Source: Paragonimus skrjabini miyazakii (taxonomy: Eukaryota; Platyhelminthes; Trematoda; Plagiorchiida; Troglotrematidae). From it: a stretch of DNA of 64,000 nucleotides. How positions within the stretch are numbered: the stretch's first letter is position 1; the number at the start of each line of letters is the position of its first letter. The position numbers were made by a program, and so were the translations under genes. The stretch is taken from contig JTDE01021483.1 of the NCBI GenBank assembly GCA_014338405.1, positions 1 to 64,000 on the forward strand, given 5' to 3'. Below the pieces are notes generated by a model. The model did no database searches, was not told the origin of the DNA, and saw only the letters and a program-made list of their open reading frames with translations. Shown piece by piece: positions 1 through 11,665 of the stretch.

Positions 1-1380
1 TAATCTGGGATTATAAAATGCAAAATCCGAAAGGTTAAATATTTATAGAAGCCTAGATGAAATTATTGTCAAATTCAGCAGTACAACGAGATAAGTCTAA
101 AAATACGGTGCACAAGGATGAGGGGAAAAATAGCCGCGTCAAACCGACCAATTAGCAGTGGAAAAAATAACCGGAACCCAATAAATCAAGTCAACGACTG
201 GACTCACCAAAGACGGACAATATTCACGAAACGGCCAGTAGCATTGGAGTGTATTCCAATTGTCCGAAGCATAGCTAATGGTGCGAAGCACTGGAGCTGA
301 AATTAAGTTGAAAAATAGAAGGTTCCAATTGTCTGCCGGTCACCGGCTCTAAAAGAAAAAATAATACATGTGTATCGCGCAATTGCTGAATCTGTTGAAA
401 AATTCCCCACAGATGTTTCTGATGCCCAAACTTCCTGTTGGGCCCCTTCGTATTTCACCTCCTCCAATTTTGCTCCTTCACCGTACTTACTCACTCGCAT
501 CTTTTTTGCTCGTTTGGAGATCAGTGCGTAACCCAACTGCTTTTATTTGGCATGCTTCACTGGCGGTGAACCTTTTATATTCCGTTTGCATTATTAAAAG
601 GATTTATGAAGTAACTTTCCGTATTCGTTTTGCAGGGTTTACTCATATTTAAGCGATAGATTTGTGACGTACAACATATTTTCATTGTTGATGCTTATCG
701 TTACAGTTGGGGTACGCAGCTGATATTTGTTTTTACATATCTTACTGCTTACAAACCAGTGCCGTAGAACATTTGATTAAATTTTGTTCTGAGTTCAGTG
801 GTCGTTATTCCCCTACGCGTTGTTCGACTACCGTTACTTAGTAACAACTTGCGCGAAGCAGAGTTGTTTTAAAAGTTTCATGTTTATTTTTATTGAGTCA
901 TACAAAAATGTACAACGATTTTTGATGCAACAGTTACGCAAAATTAGCAAAATGAATTATAGATCAATGAAAACACCATTCTCCACGTTATACAGAATCA
1001 TTAGTTATTGCAGCAATGTTGTCGTAAACCCCTAATTGATATCACCGCTTGGAATAGGTTTTGCAACGATGGGTTCCCGGCTGAAACTTTCTCTGTCGGT
1101 TAAACGAGCAAACAAATGCAAATTTTCACCAAAGTGGCAATGAAAATGTGATATTAGGGGTTGGGCAACATGCCCAGAAACTGCCAGATTCGATACTTAG
1201 CATTGGTGTATTGCTGGCGATCTGTGTCAATAACTTATGAGTGCATAATAAGAAAAACGTCTTCTGAACTTAGAGGTAGGAAACCCTTGGTACGTCTCAA
1301 CATTGGGTGAGCGGTCTATCGAATGCAAATATCCTGGAAACACTCGTTCTACAAAGGGCGTTCGAAGGATTGTGACATAA
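1..1380. other. no gene recognised
   Basis: This AT-rich stretch holds only short, low-complexity reading frames on both strands. None has a recognisable domain, a convincing splice context or similarity to another part of the window. It may be intergenic sequence or an intron of a gene that starts outside the window. Confidence 0.4.
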
Positions 1381-2900
1381 AAAAGCGCCTAAAACGAGGC
1401 AGTTAAGAATAAAAGATATGTCCGGTTGTTATGCGAACGTTATCCAGCACTTGCCAGCAAACAGAACTTTTAGCCATTATATGGCTATGCCCAGCCTATG
1501 CTATCCTCAATGTAGGAAAATGGGACCACAGCTGCCTACAATGGAGAGAACACAGCTACAGACAGGGATGAAGAAGATCCGTTGATGGCGCTATCTCAAA
1601 TGTTTACCGCTTGAAAAGTGAAGCACTTTAGGTCCTTCTGAACCCAGGTATCATAGCCACCATAGGTGAGGGTATTCAACTTCATGAAGCTGAACAATTT
1701 GTAGCCTTGATGAACCGCACGAAGGCGCCAAGGGTGGAAGATGCATACACGGTCATCATGGGACCTTTAGCCAAATTTCTAGGGTCGCCTTTTGCTCATA
1801 CTTTTAATCTCACATCGAATGCAGACGCAACCGTAAGGGACTGGAAATGTCATAAAAATGTCTATCCTGAAAGGTGGTAACCGCTCCGTTACCTCGAAGT
1901 CCCAAACGTTGTGTCTGACTGGCATAATTAACAAAGGTTTGAGCGTATAATAGAGGAAGGAACCTGCAAATACCCTTGCACACGAAACGTATTTGGGTCC
2001 ACCCAAAATGGCTTTCCAGGAAATCGATCCGTTCTTACCAGTCTACCAACTGGTTTAGACATTACCACTGGGAAGCTGGATAGAGTATAGGCGCTTAAAG
2101 TTTGTTATCTACCTTTCCAGAAAACCCGTGATTTTGCCAACCATAAGCTATTGCGTTGAAAGCTATGGAAGGCAGCCATGTTACCTACAATCTTTAGGTG
2201 GATTCAGATGTTCTTAGTCAGGATGGGGTGCGGAGTGAAAGTGCAGGGACTACTGTTCAAGGAAGATTCTTCACTTAGTGAAGCTTCACAAGGACCAAGT
2301 TATATTCCTCTGTTCTCATTGGCACACATGAAGGACGCAGACCACGGCATTATCAGTCCATGTAACCTCTACGCAGATGGTATACGACTGGTTGTGCACG
2401 TAGAACTCGATCGACACTAGTAAGATACTTTCAGCATTTACGAATGAACAGCAGAGTGGAACGTATTGCAGAACATCCTGAAGATCTACATCTTGTCCGA
2501 TGCTCTCAGTCTCACACTTAGGTATTTTAAGAAAACAAACACACTTGACGCGGTGGGAAAACAACGAACGATAGATCCGAGCATTCGAATATCTATCACG
2601 TATACCCCGTCTGTTCAGTGTACTGCAACTGCGACGAGAGCAAGATGAGCACTTTATCTACTGAAATTGGTGATCGCCAACCCATGTTTAGTAATGCTTG
2701 TTCCGTCACACTCGGCCGTAGTTTGCCCTCATTTGGAATACAGTGCCCAAGCTTGGTCACCATATCTCAAACAGCACTTTGAGACCGCTGAAGGTATTCT
2801 CACCTGGACGACAGAATTAGGGGATGGAGTTAGTAAAGTATACGGAATTGCTCGCCATGTTTACCCAAATCATCTAACTTGTTTGTTTGTGATGTGACGG
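1380..2900 (+). mobile_element. CR1/Jockey-type LINE reverse-transcriptase remnant
   Basis: Plus-strand frames, broken by stops and frameshifts, read in order like the reverse transcriptase of a CR1/Jockey-type LINE. At about 1636-1879 there is a block reading '..LNRTKAPRVEDAYTVIMG..PFAHTFNL....VRDWK', equivalent to the LINE motif where the finger domain leads into 'P.DWK'. At about 2010-2080 comes a 'NGF.GNRSVLTSL' block (the 'HGF....S...L' motif), then a 'FANHKLL' block near 2133 (the 'D..NH.LL' motif). At 2370-2381 the catalytic box reads YADG, where YADD is expected, so a catalytic aspartate is lost. At about 2700-2790 there is the C-terminal 'CPHLEYSAQAWSPYLK' block typical of these elements. 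No intact ORF remains, so this is a dead copy. The 5' boundary is a guess and the endonuclease is not seen. Confidence 0.72.
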
Positions 2901-3534
2901 GACCGCGGTTTGAGGGGCCATAGACTCGAATGCCAGAAAACGAGTTCGAGGTTGGCCGTACGTTCTGATTTCTTCACTAATAATTGTGAGGGTTTTGAGC
3001 GTATTTGTATTCAAGCGTGTACCAGAGATGTTGGAATAACATGTTTTCTTGCTTGTGCTGGTCTGGATTACGATCGTAATTGTTCCCTTGAGGGGACTAA
3101 GATTTGTGTCCTTTCTTCTACCCAGCTCACTCTTTATACCACTCCCGAAACGTTGGTGAAAAATTCAGTTTGATTATTTCCCAGATCACAACACAGATGC
3201 ATGCGAACATCAACGGGAGTAGGCATTGATTGACTTCGAAATTCTCCGCCGTGTACCAATTTATGTTCAACAGATGCCCGCTGGACACTGAATAAGAAAA
3301 ACCAACTGGATCCGGGTACCTCCGGTCTCTGCTTCGAACCCGCGTTTCAGTTGCTGAATCAATCGCTACGTGGTTTGGATTTTTCCAAACCTCGGTAAAA
3401 ATACTCACTTCGAGGAGTTGAATTCATATTTACTCCCCTAGAACTCTCGGTGATTTCCGTGTTCGTTTAACAGGTGGCACGTTTTCCCCGCAGGTTATCA
3501 GAAGATGACGCTGGGTTCTCTGGAGAAGCACTCA

Positions 3535-4480
3535 CATTGCCTGAACTGTAAGAGGGAGGTATGAAAATTGATTCAGGCGTTACAATGGGACAGCTGTGGG
3601 TGTCGTCTACATTATACCTGCGTTTCAGTCACCGATAAACTATACAGTTGCTTTGACAGTAGCTGTTCGGACCGGTTGAAGCTTTGCGGTCAGAAGTGTT
3701 GTCTGGCAGGTGTCAGAGTGAGTCTTCCTCAGGCGTCGCAATCTGAAATTGAGACGGATGTTGTATGTATTCCATTGCGTCCAGCAGAGAGGATCGCGAA
3801 GCCGCTACCCTGTGTTGGTGCCTCAGTAATTTTGGGAACGGCGTTCGTTGGAGCAGTTGCGAGATCCCCAGAGGATGTAGTTGCTATTGTCTCAGAGCAT
3901 ATGGTTGGGAGACACTTGTAGGACCCGGCCGCACCGTGTAGGAACAAACCAGATGTTGGCACCGACGGAAGATTAGATCAAAGATGGCGGCATCCACTAC
4001 CAGATCCGACGAGGCAGGGATCAGCTATACCTCAGGTGGCTACCCAGACCCCGAATAGGCACTCGGACAAGATCTAGGAAAGTACTTTCACCGTGCACTC
4101 AACACGTGACAGTGTTCAACTTTTCTTATGTTACCACCCAAACGTCTCAGTCAAAGGTGAATCACAATATCGCTGCTTTTCGTGATCCTCTAATTACGAT
4201 GCTCACAACTGAAGAAAGTCGAGCGGTGACAATTACTGTACGTGCAGCGTTTGGTTTTGACCAGAAGTCGGGCGATGTTAGTACGTCACGGATGCCACTC
4301 GGCAAAGTTCTGGGAACTGCATCAGAAGCTAGCATGATCCTCCAGCGATCGTCAAAATCGCGGAGTGCGGACGTGCGCATAGCGAGAGACCTGATCCCAG
4401 AGGGTCGTGAGCGTCTGGTACGGTCCTCAAACAACTACGTGATAGAAGAGATGGGGGATCCCGATCTGTTCATCTGAGAT
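3535..4480 (+). pseudogene. CR1-like ORF1 with PHD-like zinc finger (degenerate)
   Basis: A Cys-x2-Cys pair at 3538-3549 ('CLNC') is followed, past an in-frame TGA at 3562, by a frame with 'DSCGCRLHYTCVS' and further Cys pairs. This spacing (C-x2-C, C-x-C, H-x2-C) looks like the PHD-like finger found in ORF1 of CR1 elements. The second part (4106-4477, 123 codons) ends with 'SRSADVRIARDLIPEGRERL', which resembles the C-terminal RNA-binding portion of CR1 ORF1, where basic 'R..R' runs precede an 'S..ER' stretch. Its role would be nucleic-acid chaperoning of the LINE RNA. The in-frame stop and the break between the two parts show it is not functional. Confidence 0.55.
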
Positions 4481-4639
4481 TACCAGGTTAAGTGTAGGTG
4501 GCCTCGATTCCGGTGCAGGTCTCTTGTGTCCCCATTCGTCCCCTTGAACAAATAGGAGCGGCAGAGTTTCTGGCAATGCCTCTCGCCACTCTCCCATCCA
4601 ATTACAGCAAAGTAAACTTAGATCGGATGAGAGTGGTAT

Positions 4640-5110
4640 ACTTAAACGATCAGAGCCCTAAACAAGATGGATGAGGTAAAGCAGTGAGTTAGAAGTAACA
4701 ACCCCGCAGTCCTGGTCCTTGTTCAAACGTGGTCATCAGAGGAAATGACAGAGATTGTGATCTTCATCTCTGGATGCATGCTGTTTCACTCGGGCCGCTC
4801 TAGCGTTGATGGTTGGCAAGCAGGGGAGTAAAGTTCCCTATTCGCGGTAACATTCCCCCTACTCTCATGCTAGCCACAGCGGACAATAACGGTACGTATG
4901 AAGGAATGTGGTGTAAAGTAAAGTTAACACCGAACAGCTCCACCATGCTCGATGTTATTTACTGCTTCTCTGGATCGTTTATAGCTGAACTGTTAGACTA
5001 TCTAAGGATTTTCGGAGCAGCTAACCACTACTTGATATTGAGGGACTTTAGCGCATCTAACATCAGCTGGAGTAAACAAGCATGCACTGGTGATTCAGAC
5101 CGTTTTTCAA
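4640..5110 (+). pseudogene. CR1-like endonuclease (EEP family) fragment
   Basis: The first part is in broken frame near 4640-4800 and holds traces of the 'YLN.RSL.NK.DE' and 'GC.LFR.DR' blocks of LINE endonucleases. The main ORF (4813-5121) reads 'GTYEGMWCKVKL..NSSTMLDVIYCFSG', then 'LILRDFSASNISW'. The last is the 'LILGDFN.P.INW' motif of the exonuclease-endonuclease-phosphatase fold, with the usual glycine and catalytic asparagine changed (RDFS in place of GDFN). This domain nicks target DNA during target-primed reverse transcription. The substitution and the missing C-terminal half make it inactive. Confidence 0.65.
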
Positions 5111-5819
5111 AGTCACTGCTTTAAGTGATCTCTGACGAGCTATGCTTGCACAAACACGTGGCAGCTCTCACGCGGCCGCAGGTCGGATCGCGCTGCAAAT
5201 TGGATTTAGTGTTCTCCGCACTAGAGTCCGATATCACTCGCATATATATTTTGCCCACAGTATGAAGGAATGACCATATGTTGGGCAGGAGGCGACCTAC
5301 GTGTTTGGCAGGAAAACTGGAGAATTCCATTGGAGGAAATGAAGGCGTCAGTGCACACATTCGACCGTGGTAGCAGCATGACTACGATTAACGCGCACTG
5401 GCAAAAATTAGAAACAACCTGCTGGCTCTCGTGGAATGGTTTCCACCGATGTCTCACAGTCAATCCCAGTATAAAGGGCCGCCATTTTTTGATGTTGAAT
5501 TGCGTGTCACTTTCACACTAGACACCGGCAGTGGATAAGCAACACAACTGGTCATGATCCCTACGATGCCCCGAAAAACACGAAATGAATTTATCACTAT
5601 GACGCTGAGAAAGCGTCAACGGTAGGAGGGAGAGGTGGCCGTGGAATTGGCAGCAGCACCCAAGAGGCTCTAAGCGTACATCCGATGACTCGCCAGGATC
5701 GAGATGCAAATGCTGGTAGTGATAGATAACCATGGAAACGAAGTTGTTGAGGACTTAAAGGAAGCTCAGCTAATGGCTGGGCGCTACACTGGTTTATTCT
5801 CAAGATAACGCACAGTCGA

Positions 5820-6624
5820 CCTTACTTGACGTTGCCGGACCATGCCTCGTAAGAATGCCCTCTGGCACTGAAGAAGTTGAACGCGAGATGGAGTTGACTG
5901 GTTTCAGTAAATCTACCGACCTCGATAACAGCCGCCCTTTGTTGCTATGTACACAAACGAACTTGTATCAGAGATCTCTGAACAAAAGCAAACTGCCAGA
6001 GGAGTTGAACCAATAAGATTGCGCCTGTATACAAGGGTGGAGGACGGTTGTAAGGTGTCAAATACCGACCGATCTACTCAAGTTGCGAACTGGGCAAAGT
6101 GATGAAGCGGCTGATAGCCCGTTATCTCCAAGAGCGTTTTTATCGCCTCTCGATTCTCAGTAACAGGCAGCATGCGTTCCGGAGAAGGCGATTCTATTTC
6201 GCAGGCCTCATGCTTGCCTGAGAGGGGTAGGTAGAAGCTAGAGCTGATGGCAAGACTGTAAGTGTGTTTTCTCAATTTCAGCAAGGCTTTCCACCGCGTT
6301 TCACATAACCACATGCCCACCAAGCTGATGACGTACGTTGTCAGCTCACCAATATTATACTGCATGACAAACTTCCTCAATGATAGGTCATTCACCGTCA
6401 GGGCCAACCAAAACTTGTTTGAACAGCTGTCTGACCCAAGCGGTATGCCACAATGGTCAGTGCTCTGGCCCTTGTTTTTGGTTTTTATGAATAATCTACT
6501 GGACTGGCTGCAGTCACCTGTCATCTTCGCTGATGAGTTGCGTGTAATCGGTAGACCGTTATTGTCTCTCTTATCTTTTAGTGAAAAATATTTTGTAACT
6601 ATTGAAGTTACTGAAATTTTGTGA
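5820..6624 (+). pseudogene. CR1-like reverse transcriptase fragment
   Basis: Broken frames near 6085-6200 carry a 'KV..RLIARYLQERF.RLSILSNRQHAFRRRRF' segment, the 'KV.ERLI...L......L...QHGFR.GRS' region of CR1 reverse transcriptase. The open frame 6262-6624 continues with 'VCFLNFSKAFHRVSHNHMPTKL' (motif A, normally 'DFSKAFD.V.H..L..KL', with both aspartates changed), then 'PSGMPQWSVLWPLFLVF' (motif B, normally 'GVPQGSVLGPLLF') and 'PVIFADEL' at 6526-6537 (motif C, normally FADD). Loss of the motif A and C aspartates means it cannot polymerise. Similarity stops abruptly just after motif C. Confidence 0.78.
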
Positions 6625-6639
6625 CATGTTGCAGTTCCC

Positions 6640-8111
6640 AAGATCTCAGAATTCTGTTTCCTGGAGATTTCTTTGTTTCAATCTTCCGAGGACGTAAGCA
6701 AGGAATTCGCGGTAGTTCAATGACATAGGGATCAATGGAAAAATAACGCAGAGTCGGACTCTATGTTATTTCGGAGAACTGAAAGTAAGATATAATGAAA
6801 ATTCATGTCATAGACGTGGAAACACATGCTTCTACTTGAATTTGGACGTAATTAAGCAGGAAAGTGTGATTATAATTTCGACAATCGAACTGTTGTTGAA
6901 ACATGAATAGTAAGTTTTTTATAAAACTACAAACATGAGAAACGCCTATAAATCTACTTAAACGTGGGACCATGCACAAAAACTGGACAAGTGAGTCGTG
7001 TTTTATTAGTCATATTTGCCATGCCTTACCATTCGTTGCCACCGCTCTTGTTAACTTTTCCATGGAATTAGGATGTGCGCTGGAATAAAAACGAAGTAAC
7101 CTGCAAGAAGAATGACATTGGAAAACACTCCCAGTTAGAGAGATTACGACACTTATAACGGCAACTGTGTAGTTCGCCGGTATTATGCTTCAAGGCCGAA
7201 ACAAGTTGAAAAAGGGCTATTTAGGCGCGAAGAGAGATTTTTCAAATTTTTCATGAAATATTAAAATACATATTACGGGACAAATATATAGATTTCATCG
7301 AGTCTAATAATTGTGTTGCAATGAGAGAAATCAGCTATACCTGAAAACTGTTCATATTCTCACTTTTATTGAGAAAAATATGTCGCAGTTTTTGTCAACA
7401 AAACCATCATGTTGGATTTCCTAATCGATTTTATGTTCTGAAGATGCTTCCATCGGAATTTTCGTGGTAGAATACCACGGCAGAAACGCTCAATTTCGCG
7501 TGGTTTTGGAGATGTAATTGAGTTTGTAATTTTCGACAGCCTTGCGTTTGCATTGCATTGTGCACGAAATATCACAGTAATTCATAATTAAAGCTATGCC
7601 GCCGCGGTCGTTGGTTAATTATTCACTGAATTATATGTTCAGCCTGGTTCCCTTATAGCATTTCCGGTGGAAAATTGTCTACGTTATCACCCGGTTGTTT
7701 CTACCTACAGTATGGTGTAAACATGGATAACACGTCCCACTCCATCATTAACAACGTGCGTATTGTTTTGTTTATTGCTTACTGGCTTTGCTTGAATGTA
7801 GCCTGCTCTGTGTACGTGAGTCAATGCTCAATTTTCTGAGAGATAACGACCAAATGTAAATGCTCGTTAGTCATCCGACGAAAACATTCATTCCCACTTC
7901 TACCATTTTAGCTACAACCCTTATATCTTGGTATCATGTACGCTTATGATTCCGATGACTGTTGGTCTATGTTTTCGCCGGCTGCAGAATTCACCGACGA
8001 TTGCCAGTGTGTTATCTCATTTTTGGCCAGAACCAAAGGAGATCATTATAACTTATCCCCAACGGTATAAATACACTTTCATTCTGATTTCTCCCGTGTA
8101 CTTCCTTCCAA
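6640..8111. other. unassigned sequence inside the CR1-like element
   Basis: The reverse-transcriptase similarity ends at about 6560 and this AT-rich stretch has no recognisable protein. A short perfect hairpin (7-bp arms around GAA) lies at 7463-7479, next to a 'TGAAGATG...ATCGGAA' stretch faintly like the arm of the foldback element at 43.1 kb. It is probably inserted or rearranged DNA. Confidence 0.35.
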
Positions 8112-8496
8112 CGATGATCATAGTCTAGGTGAACTGGACGGTGCAGCTAGTAAGGTCAATACATGAGGCATAATTATCCATTGATCATGGCTTAAGTAAA
8201 CCGAACGGAGCAGCTAGTAAGGTGAATACGTGCTGCATAATCATGCGTTGCTCATAGACTAAGTGAACTGGACGGAGCAGCTATTATTGTGGATGTACAC
8301 TACATACTTAGGCGTTGATCATAGCTTAACTGAACTGCACGAAACAGCTACTAGTGTGAACGCATATTACTTGCTTAAGCGTGGAGCAGATCTTAAGTGA
8401 ACTGGACGAAGCAGCTACTGGTGTGAACGCATGCTACATATTTAGGCGTTGATTATAGCTTAAATGAACTGCACGAAGCAGCTACTAGTGTGAACA
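8112..8496 (+). repeat. 67-bp tandem repeat, about six diverged units
   Basis: Units of about 67 bases follow one another. Each begins near 'GTGAACTGGACGRAGCAGCTA' and ends near 'GATCATAGCTTAA'. I count about five complete units and a partial one, with many point differences but a constant period. It is a minisatellite of unknown function lying within the broken CR1-like element. Confidence 0.8.
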
Positions 8497-8499
8497 TCC

Positions 8500-9195
8500 G
8501 CCACATACAATGTCAGCAGTTGGTGTATTGTACTGGAACAGGCTCCTGTATTCGTTCAAATCACCGACGGTGAGTCCACGATTCTTAGGATGGGAATCAC
8601 ATAGCATATATATGTATGGCTCCAGCTTGAAAGAGCTCACAACAAGATACGTATCTCGTTGGACCACATGAAATCGTGGCCTGCAACATGTGTCAATCTT
8701 GTTAAAGCTGACAAAGAGCTTGTGGCTATCCGTCGATCCATTGACAAGGTGTTCAAGAGGTCCTTTTATTTATACTTCTGGTACCACGTGCGTCCGAGAC
8801 CGTAGTATGACAATCCCACAGTATTCACCTTCAAAGTAAAGTATTTCGGCTCGAAAGAGTGCACAGGGACGAGAAGCCTCTTCTATAAACGGCGGCTAGA
8901 GTATCTGAACATGTACCCCCAGAGTTACGGAAGACTCCGCGGTGACTACTGAAATACCTTACTGAAATATTTTGCAAGGAAACATGAGCAAGAAACTCAC
9001 AGCAGATTTCCCTCCCAAATAAGCACAGAGTCCAGGGCCATCCGCTCACGATTATCAGATAGCGACCTAGACGACTTCATTACGTATTTCTTCTGCCGTC
9101 AGTAGATGGAATGCGCTACCAGCGGTGGTGATGCTAGCACCCAATGATGTAAAAGTTGAACGGTTCCTAGATGCGTTTATAGTGGCGCGCTGAGA
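8500..9195 (+). pseudogene. CR1-like LINE C-terminal region
   Basis: After the tandem array, the frame at about 9070-9195 reads 'ISSAVSRWNALPAVVMLAPNDVKVERFLDAF'. This is the conserved end of CR1-type ORF2 ('FS.RVV..WN.LP..VV.AP....FK..LD'). The segment 8640-9050 is weaker and broken. The order and strand match the reverse transcriptase at 6.3 kb, so it is best read as the 3' part of the same insertion. A non-coding 3' tail may run to about 9310. Confidence 0.65.
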
Positions 9196-9584
9196 GAAGG
9201 AAGATATTCAACGCTGTACTCATTCCAGTGTTTAGATGATCAGCGAACAGACCCACATGGTCGGCGACCTCTGCCTTCAATCACGGATCCAGGAACAGTG
9301 ATCAAAAAATTGGAATTGATGACTAAGAAATTATTTACTACAACATTTTCATTACGAAATTAAAATGAGTTATCAATTTTTGTGGTGGAAAGTGCAACTA
9401 CTCAGAGTAGATTTTGATGTGTGTTCGTTTTACTCTTTGGAATAAATACCGCGTTGTTGAAGTTGAGTGTTGTCACTCGCGACAGCTCGCTTGTTGGACG
9501 TTGTGTGAAACTGGCGCTCCTTGCTCGCTTGAACCGCTTTTAATTCACGCGTAAAAATTTCATGCTTCTTTGAAAGTATTGTAA

Positions 9585-9746
9585 ATGATGGAAGTACTGG
9601 TGGAATATGACTACACTGCGGAAGAGCCGGACGAACTGACAATTAAGAAAAATGAAATTATTAAAGATGTATCCCAATTTGAAGAGGGGTGGTTCATTGG
9701 CAACCTAAATGGAAAAATTGGTGTTTTTCCTGATAACTTCGTTAAG
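9585..9746 (+). CDS. CIN85/CD2AP-like adaptor, first coding exon: start codon and SH3-A
   Basis: The exon opens with two consecutive ATGs (9585 and 9588) and encodes a complete SH3 domain. Its parts are a 'VEYDY' ALYDY-equivalent, 'DELTIKKNEII' (RT-loop and diverging turn), 'EEGWFIGNLNGKIGVFPDNFVK' (Trp, distal hairpin, 3-10 helix). The pattern MVE...FDY, DELTI, GW..G.LNG..G.FPDNFVK is that of the N-terminal SH3 of CIN85 and CD2AP, which also starts at residue 1. The second Trp of the usual WW pair is Phe. I chose the first ATG by homology, since the family begins directly with the SH3. The donor is either AAG|GTTGGT after 9746 (chosen) or TCA|GTAGGA after 9758. Both end in phase 0. The 5' UTR and promoter are not defined. 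Confidence 0.88.
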
Positions 9747-9758
9747 GTTGGTTCATCA

Positions 9759-10974
9759 GTAGGATCATTCTATAGAATTATAATTTTCTTTCTTCAAGAT
9801 TCTAGAAAGTGAACCAAAACATGCTAAATCGGTGAGTTAAATAAAAGATCTTCTTGAGTGGTAAACTAACTAGGCAAACGTTGCTGCGGAAGTAACAAAT
9901 GTCCCTTATTCTTATTTGGTTTGCTCTCCTTTAATATGCTGATTCATTAAGCCTACACTGTTTTGCACGGTTTCTTAGGTTACCTTGGTTTTAAATGCAA
10001 TCACAAAGAAACTATGTACACCACATCATACGGTTATTAATGCGTTGCCACGTGTACAGTACTGTACACGTAGCTCGGATTTCTTGCGGTAGCACGAAAA
10101 TATTCTTTATAGGAGAAAATGTTTTCCAGCGGCTTGTCGTCTATCTAAGCGATAACCTTATATCGTTAAGGAAGGGATGGCTTTCGTTATTTAATCGGGT
10201 GTACACCATAAACGAATGCGTGAAAACGTACACCTACGATCTCCATGATAGATATGCATCCAAACGCACGCCAGCACAAACCCTGCTAGCTCTTTAGGTT
10301 AACCTAAAAAGAAGCATTCAGTATGTAACCCCTTTGAAAGATATTTGAACCAAGCCATTTGCATCGTTTTTGTTTTCGTTCTCGCGTTGTGTTATTCTTT
10401 AAGCACTTCGGCTCTCAGTTCCGTTAAGGCCGGTTGAATTTACGGGTAATTTTGTTTTCGCCACAGTTCTCTAAATGAAGTCTACTGACTTGACGTCCAC
10501 TTTTTTAAGCCGCTGACACTTCTTGGTAGTTTGTTAATAGATTGACAGTGCATTATTCAAATACCACCCTTAACTTGAACTGTAAACTAACATATTCGAC
10601 AAAATTTTGTCCGATTTTCCAAATCAAATGTCATATAAGGAGGGCACCGTTGTGTGACATTTTTCCCGGTGAACCGCATTCATCAATAGGCTCACTGGGA
10701 TATCTTCGCGTAAACTGTATTTTTGGAACACGTAACTAATTGTTTATTGCAAAAGTCATTCGAAATATGGTTTGTAAGACTGGCTATCAGAAAATTGGCT
10801 CGTTGATGAAGAACTTATATAAAGTAATTTACTATTGAAATGGCAGTTTGATAGTAAGCCACCTAGTAATATGTTTATTTACTAAAGTTTTAATCCAGTT
10901 GACCCCCCAGCGTGATTCATTTTTAATAACGAAAAGGTTTATTCTCTAATGGAAATGAAAATCAGAATGAAGTG
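9759..10974 (+). other. intron sequence, nothing recognised
   Basis: Downstream of the SH3-A exon there are only short frames. The 100-codon frame at 9995-10297 has no recognisable motif and no flanking splice signals. A hairpin-like 'CCACGTGTACAGTACTGTACACG' palindrome lies near 10048-10070. Confidence 0.4.
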
Positions 10975-11665
10975 TAGCATCATCATTATTATCATCATAG
11001 ACAGCAATACATCAGTGGTCCACACTGATGCTTAACTGCCACACAACCACGAAGAAGAAAAAGGCAAGTACTGTATAGGAAGAGAGTAGAAAAGGGGAAG
11101 CAAACGTAAGCATTCAAAGATACAACATCAAGGCGCCTACACCTTGCAAACAAACAACCGAGTTGTAAGTGAAAGTGAGGCGTCATCAGCAAGACAGCTT
11201 CCTTGCGGCTTTCACTTCCCCGCGTCATTAATTACACTCATTTTACAGACAACTCGGACAAACAACGACAACATTCACGCCACTGAGCTCGGTTAGTTGC
11301 CATCTCACCGACTCTGTGAGTCGCGGAGGCTCCAGCCTGGAAGACGAACCCGATCTACAGTGACCAGTGCCTTGATGGACGATTTCATTTGTCTACGCCA
11401 GGTCGTCGTCTGTCCACCTCGCACTTTGCGCCAATCGACCGCAGCGTCGGCAAACAGTACTCGGTGTGGCAGACGACTAGCTGGCATCCTCAGCACAAGA
11501 CCTAGCCATCTGAGTCTGTGCAAGTCTAAGGACTGAACGAAAGAACTCGTTTGACAATCAATGCCAAATACCCTCTTCCTACTCTCCTCGTCACTCACTT
11601 GTTGATGCCACCCGATATGAGTTATGTATACTAAGTGCGATTCAACTATACATTTAACCATTTGT
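10975..11665 (-). mobile_element. RTE-like LINE, 3' end fragment (subfamily B)
   Basis: The minus-strand frame 11661-11305 reads 'THIGWHQQVSDEE.RKRVFG', 'LHRLRWLGLVLRMPASRLPHRVLFA' and 'WRRQMKSSIKAL', the C-terminal tail of trematode RTE-like ORF2 ('LRWLGHVLRMP..RLP.RALF'). The stop is followed by about 300 bases of 3' UTR and a tail of ATGATG-type triplets (at 10980-10998 on the plus strand as CATCATCATT...). Simple-repeat 3' tails are usual for the RTE clade. The 5' part is missing, as expected from 5' truncation. The same 3' UTR recurs at 21.3 kb and 27.9 kb. Confidence 0.75.

Larger units (their letters stand above)
3480..9310 (+). mobile_element. CR1-like non-LTR retrotransposon, full-order but broken and interrupted
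   Basis: The parts of a CR1-like LINE occur in correct order on the plus strand: an ORF1 with a Cys/His finger (3535-4480), an apurinic-type endonuclease (4640-5110), a reverse transcriptase (5820-6560) and a C-terminal 'SRWNALP' block (9060-9195). Stops and frameshifts break every part. Between about 6640 and 9050 the protein signal is lost, and this interval contains unrelated sequence and a 67-bp tandem array, so the element is probably split by insertion or rearrangement. It ends just upstream of the first exon of the CIN85-like gene. In schistosomes the CR1-like family is SR1. I infer kinship with that group but not identity. Confidence 0.7.

Noticed and set aside
6078..6641. 187-codon minus-strand ORF, the longest in the window
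   Set aside because: The plus strand here reads as a CR1-like reverse transcriptase with motifs A to C in order, so the minus frame is its shadow.
8112..8496. CRISPR-like or regulatory array
   Set aside because: The 67-bp units are contiguous and diverged, with no spacer/repeat alternation. It is a minisatellite in a eukaryotic genome.
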